Shown one piece after another: positions 6,634 through 12,891 of a stretch of DNA of 16,948 nucleotides (position 1 is the first letter of the stretch; each line of letters starts with the position of its first letter). The DNA comes from DASVXQ01 sp046727955 (GTDB taxonomy: Bacteria > Actinomycetota > CALGFH01): contig JBKPDO010000178.1 in assembly GCA_046727955.1 (NCBI GenBank), forward strand, positions 1 to 16,948, given 5' to 3'. Under the pieces are notes generated by a model. The model saw nothing but the letters and a program-made list of their open reading frames with translations. It did not search any database and had not been told where the DNA came from. Made by a program: the position numbers and the translations under genes.

Positions 6634-7089
6634 TCATTGACGCTTCGTGTGATGCTCCAAGATCCGGGCCAGTAGTCGTGTCAGCTGCTCGCGTTCGGCG
6701 GGTGAGAGCGGGGCGAGCAGCTTGTCCTGGACGCCGGCCAGCACCCCGTCGAGTAGCCGGAGCTGTTGGGTCCCGGTCGGGGTGATGGTGATGGTGTTGC
6801 GGCGGCGGTCGGCCGGGTCGGGGGAGCGTTGGACCAGCCCGCGCCCGGCGAGGTCGTTGAGCGCCGCCACCACGTCGCTGCGGTCGATGCCGGTGCGGCG
6901 GCCCAGCGTCGCCTGGCTGGCCGGGCCGAACTCTTCCAGGGCGGCGAGCAGGCGGTAGTGGTAGCCGACGGCGTCCACGGCGGCGAGCTCCTCCGACAGT
7001 AGCCGGTGGGCGTGCGCCGAGGTCTGGCTGAGCAGCCAGCTCGGCTGCCGCTGCAGCCGTGAGGGCGTCGCGTCGTCGGTCGTCGTCAT
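6634..7089 (-). CDS. MarR-family transcriptional regulator (151 aa)
   Basis: ATG 7089 opens MTTTDDATPSRLQRQPSWLL. The winged helix-turn-helix spans about residues 45-110: helices LLAALEEFGPASQATLGRRT, recognition helix GIDRSDVVAALNDLAGRGL, wing SPDPADRRRNTITITPTG. C-terminal helices (LDGVLAGVQDKLLAPL, REQLTRLLARIL) form the dimer interface. The length is typical of MarR. Proteins of this family bind palindromes, repress neighbours and release DNA on binding small phenolic ligands or on thiol oxidation; no Cys is present here, which argues against thiol sensing. The gene diverges from a second MarR-like gene at 7242. Three 15-bp palindromes between them are the likely operators for autoregulation. 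Confidence 0.9.
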   Translation of the reverse strand: MTTTDDATPSRLQRQPSWLLSQTSAHAHRLLSEELAAVDAVGYHYRLLAALEEFGPASQATLGRRTGIDRSDVVAALNDLAGRGLVQRSPDPADRRRNTITITPTGTQQLRLLDGVLAGVQDKLLAPLSPAEREQLTRLLARILEHHTKRQ

Positions 7090-7109
7090 GGGCGTCAGTC
7101 TAGCGACTT

Positions 7110-7165
7110 GTTGGCTGTCCCAACGATCTGCTATCGTTGGCCGTGCCAACGTTGGCCGTGCCAAT
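7110..7165. promoter_or_regulatory. Three palindromic operators between divergent MarR genes
   Basis: GTTGGCTGTCCCAAC (7110-7124), GTTGGCCGTGCCAAC (7136-7150) and GTTGGCCGTGCCAAT (7151-7165) share the dyad TTGGC-N3-GCCAA. The last two are direct tandem copies. They lie 21-76 bases upstream of the minus-strand start at 7089 and 77-132 bases upstream of the plus-strand start at 7242, where a MarR dimer would cover both promoters. Confidence 0.75.
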
Positions 7166-7241
7166 GAAAGGGGAGAACGGCTCGCCCGCGAACTGCTAGC
7201 CCTCCTCGACGCCCCACTCGAATCCCGCACCAGGAGGAGCC

Positions 7242-7685
7242 ATGACCACCACCCCGACCCTCAACACCCGGGTCATCGGCCAGGCCGAGAACGCACTCAG
7301 GGCCCTTATGGACCGCGTCCTGACCCGCACCGGCGGCACGTTCCACCAGTGGGTGGCGCTCAACCTCACCGCGGCCGGCGGCGCGGCCATCGACCGCGAC
7401 CAGCTCGTCGGCCGGATGACCGGTGCCTTGAAGATCGACGATTCGGCAGCGCTGGCGGCGATCGGCGAGCTGACTGCCTCGCGGCTGCTGGAGGGTCTGC
7501 CCGGCGAGGGGTCCCGCGTCGGGCTCACGGACGCGGGCCAGGCGCGCTACCACCAGATCCGCGCCGCCCTCGACGAGATCACCGCGCGGCTGTACGGCGA
7601 CCTTGCGGCCGACGACCTGGCGACCGCGGGCCGCGTGCTAACCGTCATCACCGCCCGGGCCAACGCCGAACTGACCAGCACCTAG
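7242..7685 (+). CDS. MarR-type winged-helix protein (147 aa)
   Basis: The ribosome binding site AGGAGGAG precedes ATG 7242. The product starts MTTTPTLNTRVIGQAENALR. Helices, a short wing (LPGEGSRVGLTDAGQARY, about residues 87-104) and a C-terminal helix (LATAGRVLTVITARANAEL) match the MarR layout. The recognition region is less basic than in the neighbour. Similar proteins occur in actinomycetes as transcriptional regulators, sometimes next to another MarR gene (from memory). It is transcribed away from the 6634-7089 regulator across shared palindromes. Its targets are unknown; autoregulation is inferred from context. Confidence 0.8.
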   Translation: MTTTPTLNTRVIGQAENALRALMDRVLTRTGGTFHQWVALNLTAAGGAAIDRDQLVGRMTGALKIDDSAALAAIGELTASRLLEGLPGEGSRVGLTDAGQARYHQIRAALDEITARLYGDLAADDLATAGRVLTVITARANAELTST

Positions 7686-7811
7686 CAGATCGGCGGCCCG
7701 CGGTGGTCGATGTCGACCGCACGCTGGGCGTCGCCGTCCGATTAGGACCAGCTCAACCCATGGCGCGGCACGCCGTTACGCATGATAAGAGTTGACAGTC
7801 AGATGACTTTA

Positions 7812-7827
7812 TGTCAGAGTCCTGACA
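7812..7827. promoter_or_regulatory. Palindromic operator at the start of the third MarR gene
   Basis: TGTCAGAGTCCTGACA: arms TGTCAG and CTGACA around AGTC, with the last base being the A of the ATG at 7827. A TTGACA hexamer lies at 7792-7797 and a related half-site TGACAGTCAGATGAC at 7793-7807. The arrangement suggests self-repression by the MarR product. Confidence 0.65.
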
Positions 7828-8345
7828 TGATTCCACGAGATGACCACCGCACCCCCGAGGGGGAGACGGCCACGCAGGTCATCCTCTCGATGTTCCGCGC
7901 CAACGGCCTGTTGCTCGGCGCCGGCGACCTGCTGACCGCCGACCAGGGTCTCACCTCCGCACGCTGGCAGGTGCTCGGGGCGATCGCGGTCGCGGAGCGG
8001 CCGCTGACGGTGCCGCAGATCGCACGGCGAATGGGCCTGACGCGGCAAAGCGTGCACGCCACCGTGAAGCGCCTCGTCCGCGACGGGATGCTCGAGCTCA
8101 CGCCGAACGCCGACCACCGCCGCTCACCGCTGGTCAGCCTGACCGAGCCCGGCAGGGCCACCTACACGGCGATCGACTGGCGACAGGCGGCATGGGTGAA
8201 CCGGCTCGCGGGCGGGATCGGCCGCTCGGACCTGGAGACGACCGCACGCGTCCTGGATGAGTTGTGCCGTCGCCTGGAGGCCGACAGCGCAGAGGACACC
8301 GAGCGCGGCGGCAGACAAGGAGGAGACGATGAGGACACCGCCTGA
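7827..8345 (+). CDS. MarR-family transcriptional regulator (172 aa)
   Basis: ATG 7827 starts MIPRDDHRTPEGETATQVIL. The winged helix-turn-helix is clear: LTVPQIARRMGLTRQSVHAT (about residues 65-84) as the helix-turn-helix, VKRLVRDGMLELTPNADHRR into the wing, and SLTEPGRATY at its end. The C-terminal helix LETTARVLDELCRRLE should dimerise. An in-frame ATG at 7782 would add 15 residues; 7827 is preferred because the palindrome ends there. Only weak ribosome-binding sequence is visible, so the mRNA may be nearly leaderless. It lies 48 bases upstream of the DUF1772 gene on the same strand, and MarR-DUF1772 pairs are a common arrangement, so it probably controls that gene. Confidence 0.9.
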   Translation: MIPRDDHRTPEGETATQVILSMFRANGLLLGAGDLLTADQGLTSARWQVLGAIAVAERPLTVPQIARRMGLTRQSVHATVKRLVRDGMLELTPNADHRRSPLVSLTEPGRATYTAIDWRQAAWVNRLAGGIGRSDLETTARVLDELCRRLEADSAEDTERGGRQGGDDEDTA

Positions 8346-8393
8346 ACCTGTGGAGCCAATCGAGGCAGCCGAGGGCCGACCCAGGGGAAAGCG

Positions 8394-8840
8394 ATGAGCC
8401 AGTGGTGGGCCGTCCCGATGCTGATCAGCGGCGGACTGTTCGTCGGCGGCGTGGGCTTGATCGCCTGGGAGCGCATTCCCGCCTGGCGGGCGAGCGACCT
8501 GATGGCCTTCCGGACCGGATTCGCCCACACGCTGCGACGGGTGGACCACCTCCAGCCGGCGCTGCTGGTCGTCTGCGTTGGCTCGACCATCGGCTTCGCC
8601 AGCAGCGCAGGCGGCGCCGCCCGCGCGCTCGCCGCGCTCGCCGCTGGCGGCTTCCTGCTCGTCCTGGTCGGCTCGGCGGCCGTGCTGGTCCCGATCCAGC
8701 AGCGTCTGGTCGCGTCCGGGTCGGCACCGCCGTCGGCGGACATCGAAGAGCTGCGAGCCAAGTGGCTTCGCGGTCACCTTGCTCGCACCGCCGTCGCGCT
8801 GGCCTGCTTCGCCCTCGCCGTCGTCGCCACCGTCGTGTGA
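8394..8840 (+). CDS. DUF1772 (anthrone-oxygenase-like) membrane protein (148 aa)
   Basis: AGGGGAAAGCG precedes ATG 8394. The product MSQWWAVPMLISGGLFVGGV... has four predicted transmembrane helices, at about residues 5-24, 54-74, 80-100 and 128-148. Family features visible are the amphipathic WRASDLMAFRTGFAHTLRRVDHLQP between helices 1 and 2, VPIQQRLV after helix 3, and the LRAKWLRGHLARTAVAL segment before helix 4. DUF1772 members are named after fungal anthrone oxygenases, but bacterial members have no proven reaction. It is the second gene of a probable operon with the MarR gene. A hairpin at 8884-8920 may end the transcript. Confidence 0.85.
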   Translation: MSQWWAVPMLISGGLFVGGVGLIAWERIPAWRASDLMAFRTGFAHTLRRVDHLQPALLVVCVGSTIGFASSAGGAARALAALAAGGFLLVLVGSAAVLVPIQQRLVASGSAPPSADIEELRAKWLRGHLARTAVALACFALAVVATVV

Positions 8841-8883
8841 GGACGCCGACGAACACCCGCCAGGGACCAGCCAGCGACGTTGG

Positions 8884-8920
8884 CCCGTCTGGTGCGAGCT
8901 GCGGTTGGCACCAAGACGGG
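8884..8920. terminator. Imperfect 12-bp hairpin after the DUF1772 gene
   Basis: CCCGTCTGGTGC (8884-8895) pairs with GCACCAAGACGGG (8908-8920) with one bulged base and a 12-base loop. It lies 43 bases after the stop and has no U tract. It is a plausible terminator of the MarR-DUF1772 operon. Confidence 0.45.
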
Positions 8921-8931
8921 TGCGGGTGCCA

Positions 8932-9537
8932 GATATTCGGCCACGACAACGTCGCCGCCGCCCGGACGGCCACGACCCACCTGCTGGAGCTAGGTCGCAG
9001 CCGGATCGCGGCCATCGGCTGCCGGCAGACGCCCCAACCGGTAGTCCAGGAATTGCGCGGTGGCCAGCGCCGAGGTCCAGCGGAGCACCTTCGCTTCCGC
9101 GGCTACGCGGCGGCGCTCCGCGATGCCGGCGTCGCCGTCGAGCGCCGGCTGGTGGTGCCCACCGGGTCGCTTGACCGACTTGGCGGCGCGCGGGCGCGAT
9201 GGAACGGCTGCTGGCCTCGAAGGACCTCCCTGACGCCGTCCTCGGCTACAGCGACGCGATGGCCCTGGGTGCCATCCGCACGCTGCTGGACCGCGGCTAC
9301 CGAGTCCCCGAGGACGTCGCCGTGGTGGGGATCGACGACATCGAGGACGGACGGTTCAGCACCCCGTCGCTGACGACGATCGCTCCCGACAAGGCGCAGA
9401 TCGCCAACCTCGTCGTGGACCTGCTGATCTCGCGGATCAAGGCGGGCAACGCTGCGCCGCCGCGCGAGCTGCGGGCTGACTTCACACTCGTGGTCCGCGA
9501 GAGCACGGTTGGCAGGTCGCCGGCGGCTACCGCTTGA
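8932..9537 (+). pseudogene. LacI-family regulator remnant (C-terminal sugar-binding domain)
   Basis: The first frame reads IFGHDNVAAARTATTHLLEL, GRSRIAAIGC and FRGYAAALRDAGVAV, a typical LacI core around residues 150-230 of a full protein. Near 9195 it shifts to MERLLASKDLPDAVLGYSDA, MALGAIRTLLDRGYRVPEDV, AVVGIDDIEDGRFSTPSLTT and the family's C-terminal strand LRADFTLVVRESTVG, with TGA at 9535-9537. The DNA-binding domain and about 150 N-terminal residues are absent. One missing base in the GCGCGGGCGCGATGG stretch explains the shift. LacI proteins often control sugar-utilisation genes such as GH65 phosphorylases; the GH65 remnant 2.4 kb away may come from the same lost locus, which is inference. 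Confidence 0.85.
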
Positions 9538-9799
9538 GCCGGTCGAGCTTGTCCTGAAACAGCGTCGAGGCCGCTCTGGTTGCCCCTTACCTCACCGGCG
9601 ACGGGATCGGAGCGATCGGCAGGCAGGTCAGTACGGACGATCCTGCCCGCAAGCACCTTGATGTAACAGAGACCCCAAAATTCTGTAGATCGCCGGTCGT
9701 CGCATGGATACGCTACGCCCGGATGTTGTGCGTCCTGCACGCACTTGGGACCCACTAGTCTTCGGCTGAGGCGAAGATGCGGATAGCGGCGATAGAGCC
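9538..9799. other. Intergenic region, no gene seen
   Basis: Slightly lower GC than its surroundings, with an AACAGAGACCCCAAAATTC stretch at about 9665-9683. A small stem-loop (TCTTCG / CGAAGA) lies around 9761-9779 ahead of the DUF2510 gene. Minus-strand open frames here are shadows of the LacI remnant. Confidence 0.4.
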
Positions 9800-10524
9800 A
9801 TGAATGGACAGCTCAGCCGTCAGCCCGTCCGTCCGTCCCGAGTCTGGTACTGGGTGGCTGGTGCCGCAGTGGTGGCAGCGCTTGCTTGGCTGGCACTCGG
9901 CGTCTTCTTCGGGGTTCGATCCTTCAATCGGCAGATCGAGCGGTTCCAGCGGGTCCCGATCCCAGGGCAAGCTGAGATGAGCTTCGACAAGCCAGGCGGC
10001 TACACGGTCTACTTCGAGGGGTTGGGCGCGGCTGATGAGCAGGTGACCATCCCGTCATTCGACGTTTCGCTTGCGTCGGTGGGCGGAGGCCAGGAGGTCC
10101 CGGTCTACCTCTACGGCGGCTCTGCGACCTACAGCGTCGGAGCACGCTCGGGCCGAGCGGTTGGGACCTTCCGGATCGATAAGCCTGGCAGGTTCCTCAT
10201 CCGGACCAACGGGAACCCCGAGGCGTACCGGCCCATGTGGCCGTTGGCTCAAGTATCACTCCGACCATCGTTCGCGCGCTGCGCTTGACGATACCGGTAT
10301 TTCTCGTCTTGTCTTTCGGGGGAGCGGCCCTGGCGGTGGTGGTCGCGGTCCGCCGGCACCAGGCTCCCGGTCCGCGGCCCGCGCCAGCGACTTGGGCACA
10401 CGAGGCCGTGGCGGCGGGGTGGTTCGCCGATCCCAGCGGGCGGCACGAGCTTCGGTACTGGGATGGCCAGAGGTGGACTGAGCAGGTCTCCGACCGCGGG
10501 ACCCACGCGGTCGATCCCATTTGA
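9800..10524 (+). pseudogene. DUF2510 membrane protein, split by a one-base deletion
   Basis: ATG 9800 opens MNGQLSRQPVRPSRVWYWVA with a transmembrane helix at about residues 17-38. An extracellular beta-rich part follows (GGYTVYFEGLG, VPVYLYGGSATYSV, FRIDKPGRFLIRTNGNPEAY). The frame then breaks at 10226-10231; one more C (TACC[C]GG) gives AYPAHVAVGSSITPTIVRAL, a second transmembrane helix (PVFLVLSFGGAALAVVVAV) and a C-terminal DUF2510 motif, WFADPSGRHELRYWDGQRWT. Restored length is about 241 aa. DUF2510 is a short cytoplasmic motif of actinobacterial membrane proteins with no known reaction. The lesion is a single homopolymer base in otherwise intact coding sequence, so a sequencing error is as likely as true inactivation. 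Confidence 0.75.
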
Positions 10525-10560
10525 GCGGCAGGGTGAAGAAGGGTCGCCGAAGGTGTCTGG

Positions 10561-10770
10561 TCAGGCTTCCTCAAGGTGCTCAAGTCCAGGTGTGTCACGG
10601 TCACCATGATGGGCAGCTGGACACCGTCGACCTGAAACGGAGCACTCGAAGGTCACTCCCTGGGCGGGCTTGACACCTTTCGGGCAGCTGACGCGAGCCA
10701 CGGACAGGTCGGGGAGACCCGGCATAGCGAGGAGAGGATCCGCCAGCAAGGGGTACCCAAGAGTGCCTCC
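10561..10770 (-). pseudogene. DUF4333-like secreted-protein fragment
   Basis: The minus strand reads LPDLSVARVSCPKGVKPAQG and VTFECSV, the paired-Cys signature 'CPxxVxxxxGxxFxC' of the actinobacterial DUF4333 domain. It continues, after dropping one T of the TTT run (plus 10636-10638), as QVDGVQLPIMVTVTHLDL. No signal peptide or lipobox is found upstream, so the N-terminus is missing. The end is uncertain: one frame stops at 10561, another runs on antisense to the DUF2510 gene. Members are usually exported, with unknown function. Confidence 0.55.
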
Positions 10771-10962
10771 CAGTCTTACCCTTGGACGGCAGAGGTCTTG
10801 AGGGTAACCCGCCAGCCGCGGCGGACAGCCAGCGTGAGGGCGTCCGATCTGCGCAACTGCGACTTGACGGCCACGATTCGTCATTGCCACAGAACCAACG
10901 TTCTCTGGGCGGCTAAGCCAAGGCGCGAGGAGCCATCCAAGCTCGCGGAGGTGAGTTCGACC

Positions 10963-11436
10963 GTGCAGAAGGAGCTGACTCTTCAGGAGTTCTACGCGTG
11001 CGACCCGCGGCGAGCGCACTCGCATGAGGTGCGCTACGGCAGCTTGTGGCGTGAGTTCGCGCCGGTTCCGGCCTACCGGCTTGGTTGGGTCGAGAGGACC
11101 GGCGAGCTGTATGCCGTGGAGCTGTCCGAGGTGGACGAGCGCGAGGACCCGGTTGAGGTGCTCGGTGTGTTGTGGAGCTGGCCGGAGGTGGAGGCCTGCC
11201 TTGCCGGCTGGCGTGAGCACTGCGGTGGGCAGCGCTCGCTGCTGTGGGCTCGAGAGCGCGTCCGCGAGTGGCTCCCGGTGGTCGAGGAAAGCCAGTTCGT
11301 CCTGGACCGCGGCTGGGTGGAGGAGGAACGGGCGGCCGGGCAGGCAGTGGCCGATGCCCAGGCTTCCAGGAGCGGCAGGGTGCGGCTGGCGGGTCGGCTG
11401 CTCGAGGTGGTCGGGCGACTACGCCGTCATCGCTAA
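10963..11436 (+). CDS. Conserved actinobacterial hypothetical protein (157 aa)
   Basis: A perfect ribosome binding site, GGAGGTGA (10947-10954), sits eight bases before GTG 10963, which fixes the start; the frame is open further upstream but that part is not protein-like. The product starts MQKELTLQEFYACDPRRAHS and continues GSLWREFAPVPAYRLGWVER, TGELYAVELSEVDEREDPVE and VLGVLWSWPEVEACLAGW. It is acidic, Trp-rich and soluble. The motif order 'L(T/Q)EFYxxxPxR...G.W...YR(L/V)xWVxxTGE(L/V)YAV' recalls uncharacterised actinomycete proteins often found in accessory DNA (from memory). It converges on the hydrolase remnant, and both genes end in the same 17-base inverted sequence. Confidence 0.75.
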   Translation: MQKELTLQEFYACDPRRAHSHEVRYGSLWREFAPVPAYRLGWVERTGELYAVELSEVDEREDPVEVLGVLWSWPEVEACLAGWREHCGGQRSLLWARERVREWLPVVEESQFVLDRGWVEEERAAGQAVADAQASRSGRVRLAGRLLEVVGRLRRHR

Positions 11437-11532
11437 GGGGCCCCCGCGCAGCAACGTTTCCTCACCAGCGCGAACCCGCGCAGGTCCGTCACGTTCACCC
11501 CGGCAGAGTTGTCGAGCGGGGACCCCTTAGCG
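11431..11532. repeat. 17-bp inverted repeat over the ends of two convergent genes
   Basis: CGCTAAGGGGCCCCCGC (11431-11447) and the reverse complement of 11516-11532 (CGCTAAGGGGTCCCCGC) match at 16 of 17 positions. Each contains the TAA stop of its gene. The 68-base spacer holds no gene. As RNA it would form a long-loop hairpin suited to ending both transcripts. Confidence 0.6.
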
Positions 11533-11950
11533 CAGCACCTTGTCGGCGAGCGTCTCGATGACGCGGGCCACTTCTTTGGGGGCTTTCAGGTCGGCGCCAT
11601 GGTCCCGCTTGGGCATCACCACCCGCTGGGCGTGCGGCAGCACCCGCTGGACGGCGTCCAGCCGCTTGCGGATATGCGCCGGATTGCGTCTGCTCCCACC
11701 GCCGAGCAGGACGGTCGGAACCTCGATCTTCGCGTAGGTGTCCAGGCGGACGCCGAGCTGGTCCAACGCGTCGAGGGAGTCGAGCTGACAGGGCACGAGC
11801 CGGCGGTACTTCGGGGTGAGCGCGACGGCCGTGCCCGCCAGCCCGGCCTGCCAGCGCGGCAGCTCCACGGCGCCACGCGAGAAGATCGCCATCGCCTTGC
11901 CGGGCCTGCCGGCGGCGAGCGGGGCTGACGATCCGCTGCTGATGGCCGTG
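11527..11950 (-). pseudogene. Alpha/beta-hydrolase C-terminal remnant
   Basis: The minus-strand frame contains LAAGRPGKAMAIFSRGAVEL, then LVPCQLDSLDALDQLGVRLD, IEVPTVLLGGGSRRNPAHIR and RVVMPKRDHGADLKAPKEVA, ending LADKVLR at TAA. This is the last 120-130 residues of an alpha/beta hydrolase: cap helices, the 'VPTLLLxG' strand, and the catalytic His in 'xxxHxxxLxxP' (here KRDHGADLKAP). The nucleophile elbow (GxSxG), oxyanion hole and all upstream strands are absent, so the protein is inactive. The frame stays open to 12060 but that part is not hydrolase-like. Confidence 0.75.
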
Positions 11951-12318
11951 TTCGGCGCGGCAAGCTTCGACGACTGCCGCTGACCAACCGGGGTCGTCGT
12001 GGCGCCGGAGGGGATTGAAGAGGCGATGAGTTGGGCCGAGGCTGGTCCGGTCGGTGGCACAGGTTCGGCGGCGGAGAGCCTTTAGGTGGTCACCCGTTTG
12101 GGTGCCGGCTAAGCCAGGCTGGATCTACTGTCGCTTGACGAGTTCACCCGCGCGGCCAGGAACTCCTCCCAGGTCCGGCGGCCTACAGCCCGGTCCGGGG
12201 CCAGGTTGGCGCCGGCCCGGAACGCGCGTGCGGCCCCCTTCGGCCGTACCTGAGCTCAGTCACGGCACTGCGGCGGCAAGCGACCTACGAGGTCGTAAAC
12301 AGACGATCTCGTTGCCTG
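11951..12318. other. Intergenic stretch with no convincing gene
   Basis: Short open frames only. A minus-strand run RRTWEEFLAARVNSS near 12130-12175 looks protein-like but has no start, and its frame is not supported on either side. It may be debris of a lost gene. Confidence 0.4.
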
Positions 12319-12891
12319 CTATCTCACTAGGGCGATACCGGAGCCCAGTCGCGCCGAGAAAGGCAGCTCCAATTGTGTGCGTCGACTGGCCACGAGTTTG
12401 CCCTCGATGCTCACACTGGCATCGAAATCACAACGCCCGACACGGAGTCCTATCAGCTTACCTGTTCGTATCGTCGCGGTAAGGGCTTCGACGGTGATCT
12501 GCAGCATCAGGACAAAGTGCACGGTTGCGACGCGCTTGCCGTTGACCAGCAGTTCGATCGAGGGTCGATTGTCGAGCGTGACCCGATGCGAAAGCAGTTC
12601 GACCAGTTCCTCACTCTCGGGATTGGCAGCCGTCCGCTGGCCGGCCTCTCTCAGCGCGGCGTAGGTGCTCCACGCGCCGAGCACGACCTGCGTGAGATCA
12701 AGCTCGAGCAGTTCGGCGGTGGTCTTTCCGAGCTCTCGGACGGCCTCGTCGCGAGTCACCTGCCTGAAGCCACCAAGCTCCTGTCGCACGGTGTCGGCGA
12801 CCCCGCTTGTCTTCATGGCCTGGACAAGATCGGTATCGGCGAAGAGGAAGGCTCTCGCGGTGAGCGGCTGGGTAGCGGCGGCGGTGGTCAT
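12319..12891 (-). CDS. Conserved cytosolic protein coupled to the surface-protein gene (190 aa)
   Basis: ATG 12891 follows GAGGAGA at seven bases, inside the end of the upstream gene, and the two overlap by ATGA, so translation is coupled. The product starts MTTAAATQPLTARAFLFADT. It has an alpha-helical N-terminal half (TSGVADTVRQELGGFRQVTR, DEAVRELGKTTAELLELDLT) and a beta-rich C-terminal half (SIELLVNGKRVATVHFVLML, TIRTGKLIGLRVGRCDFDAS, VSIEGKLVASRRTQLELPFS). There is no signal peptide, membrane helix or known catalytic motif. Function unknown; coupling suggests it works with the anchored protein in a fixed ratio, perhaps at its cytoplasmic tail. Confidence 0.75.
   Translation of the reverse strand: MTTAAATQPLTARAFLFADTDLVQAMKTSGVADTVRQELGGFRQVTRDEAVRELGKTTAELLELDLTQVVLGAWSTYAALREAGQRTAANPESEELVELLSHRVTLDNRPSIELLVNGKRVATVHFVLMLQITVEALTATIRTGKLIGLRVGRCDFDASVSIEGKLVASRRTQLELPFSARLGSGIALVR

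Noticed and set aside
7164..7199. Eleven-codon frame MKGENGSPANC between the MarR operators and the second MarR gene, as a possible leader peptide
   Set aside because: No ribosome binding site, starts inside the operator, and no attenuator hairpin follows it.
11920..11935. TGACGATCCG inside the hydrolase remnant, and again near 15751, as further dyad copies
   Set aside because: Only the 10-base core matches. The flanking GTGAC/GTCAC arms are absent, and both lie in coding sequence that explains them.
12130..12175. RTWEEFLAAR-like minus-strand run as an integrase or recombinase fragment
   Set aside because: Too short. None of the catalytic Arg/His/Tyr or Ser motifs is visible nearby.
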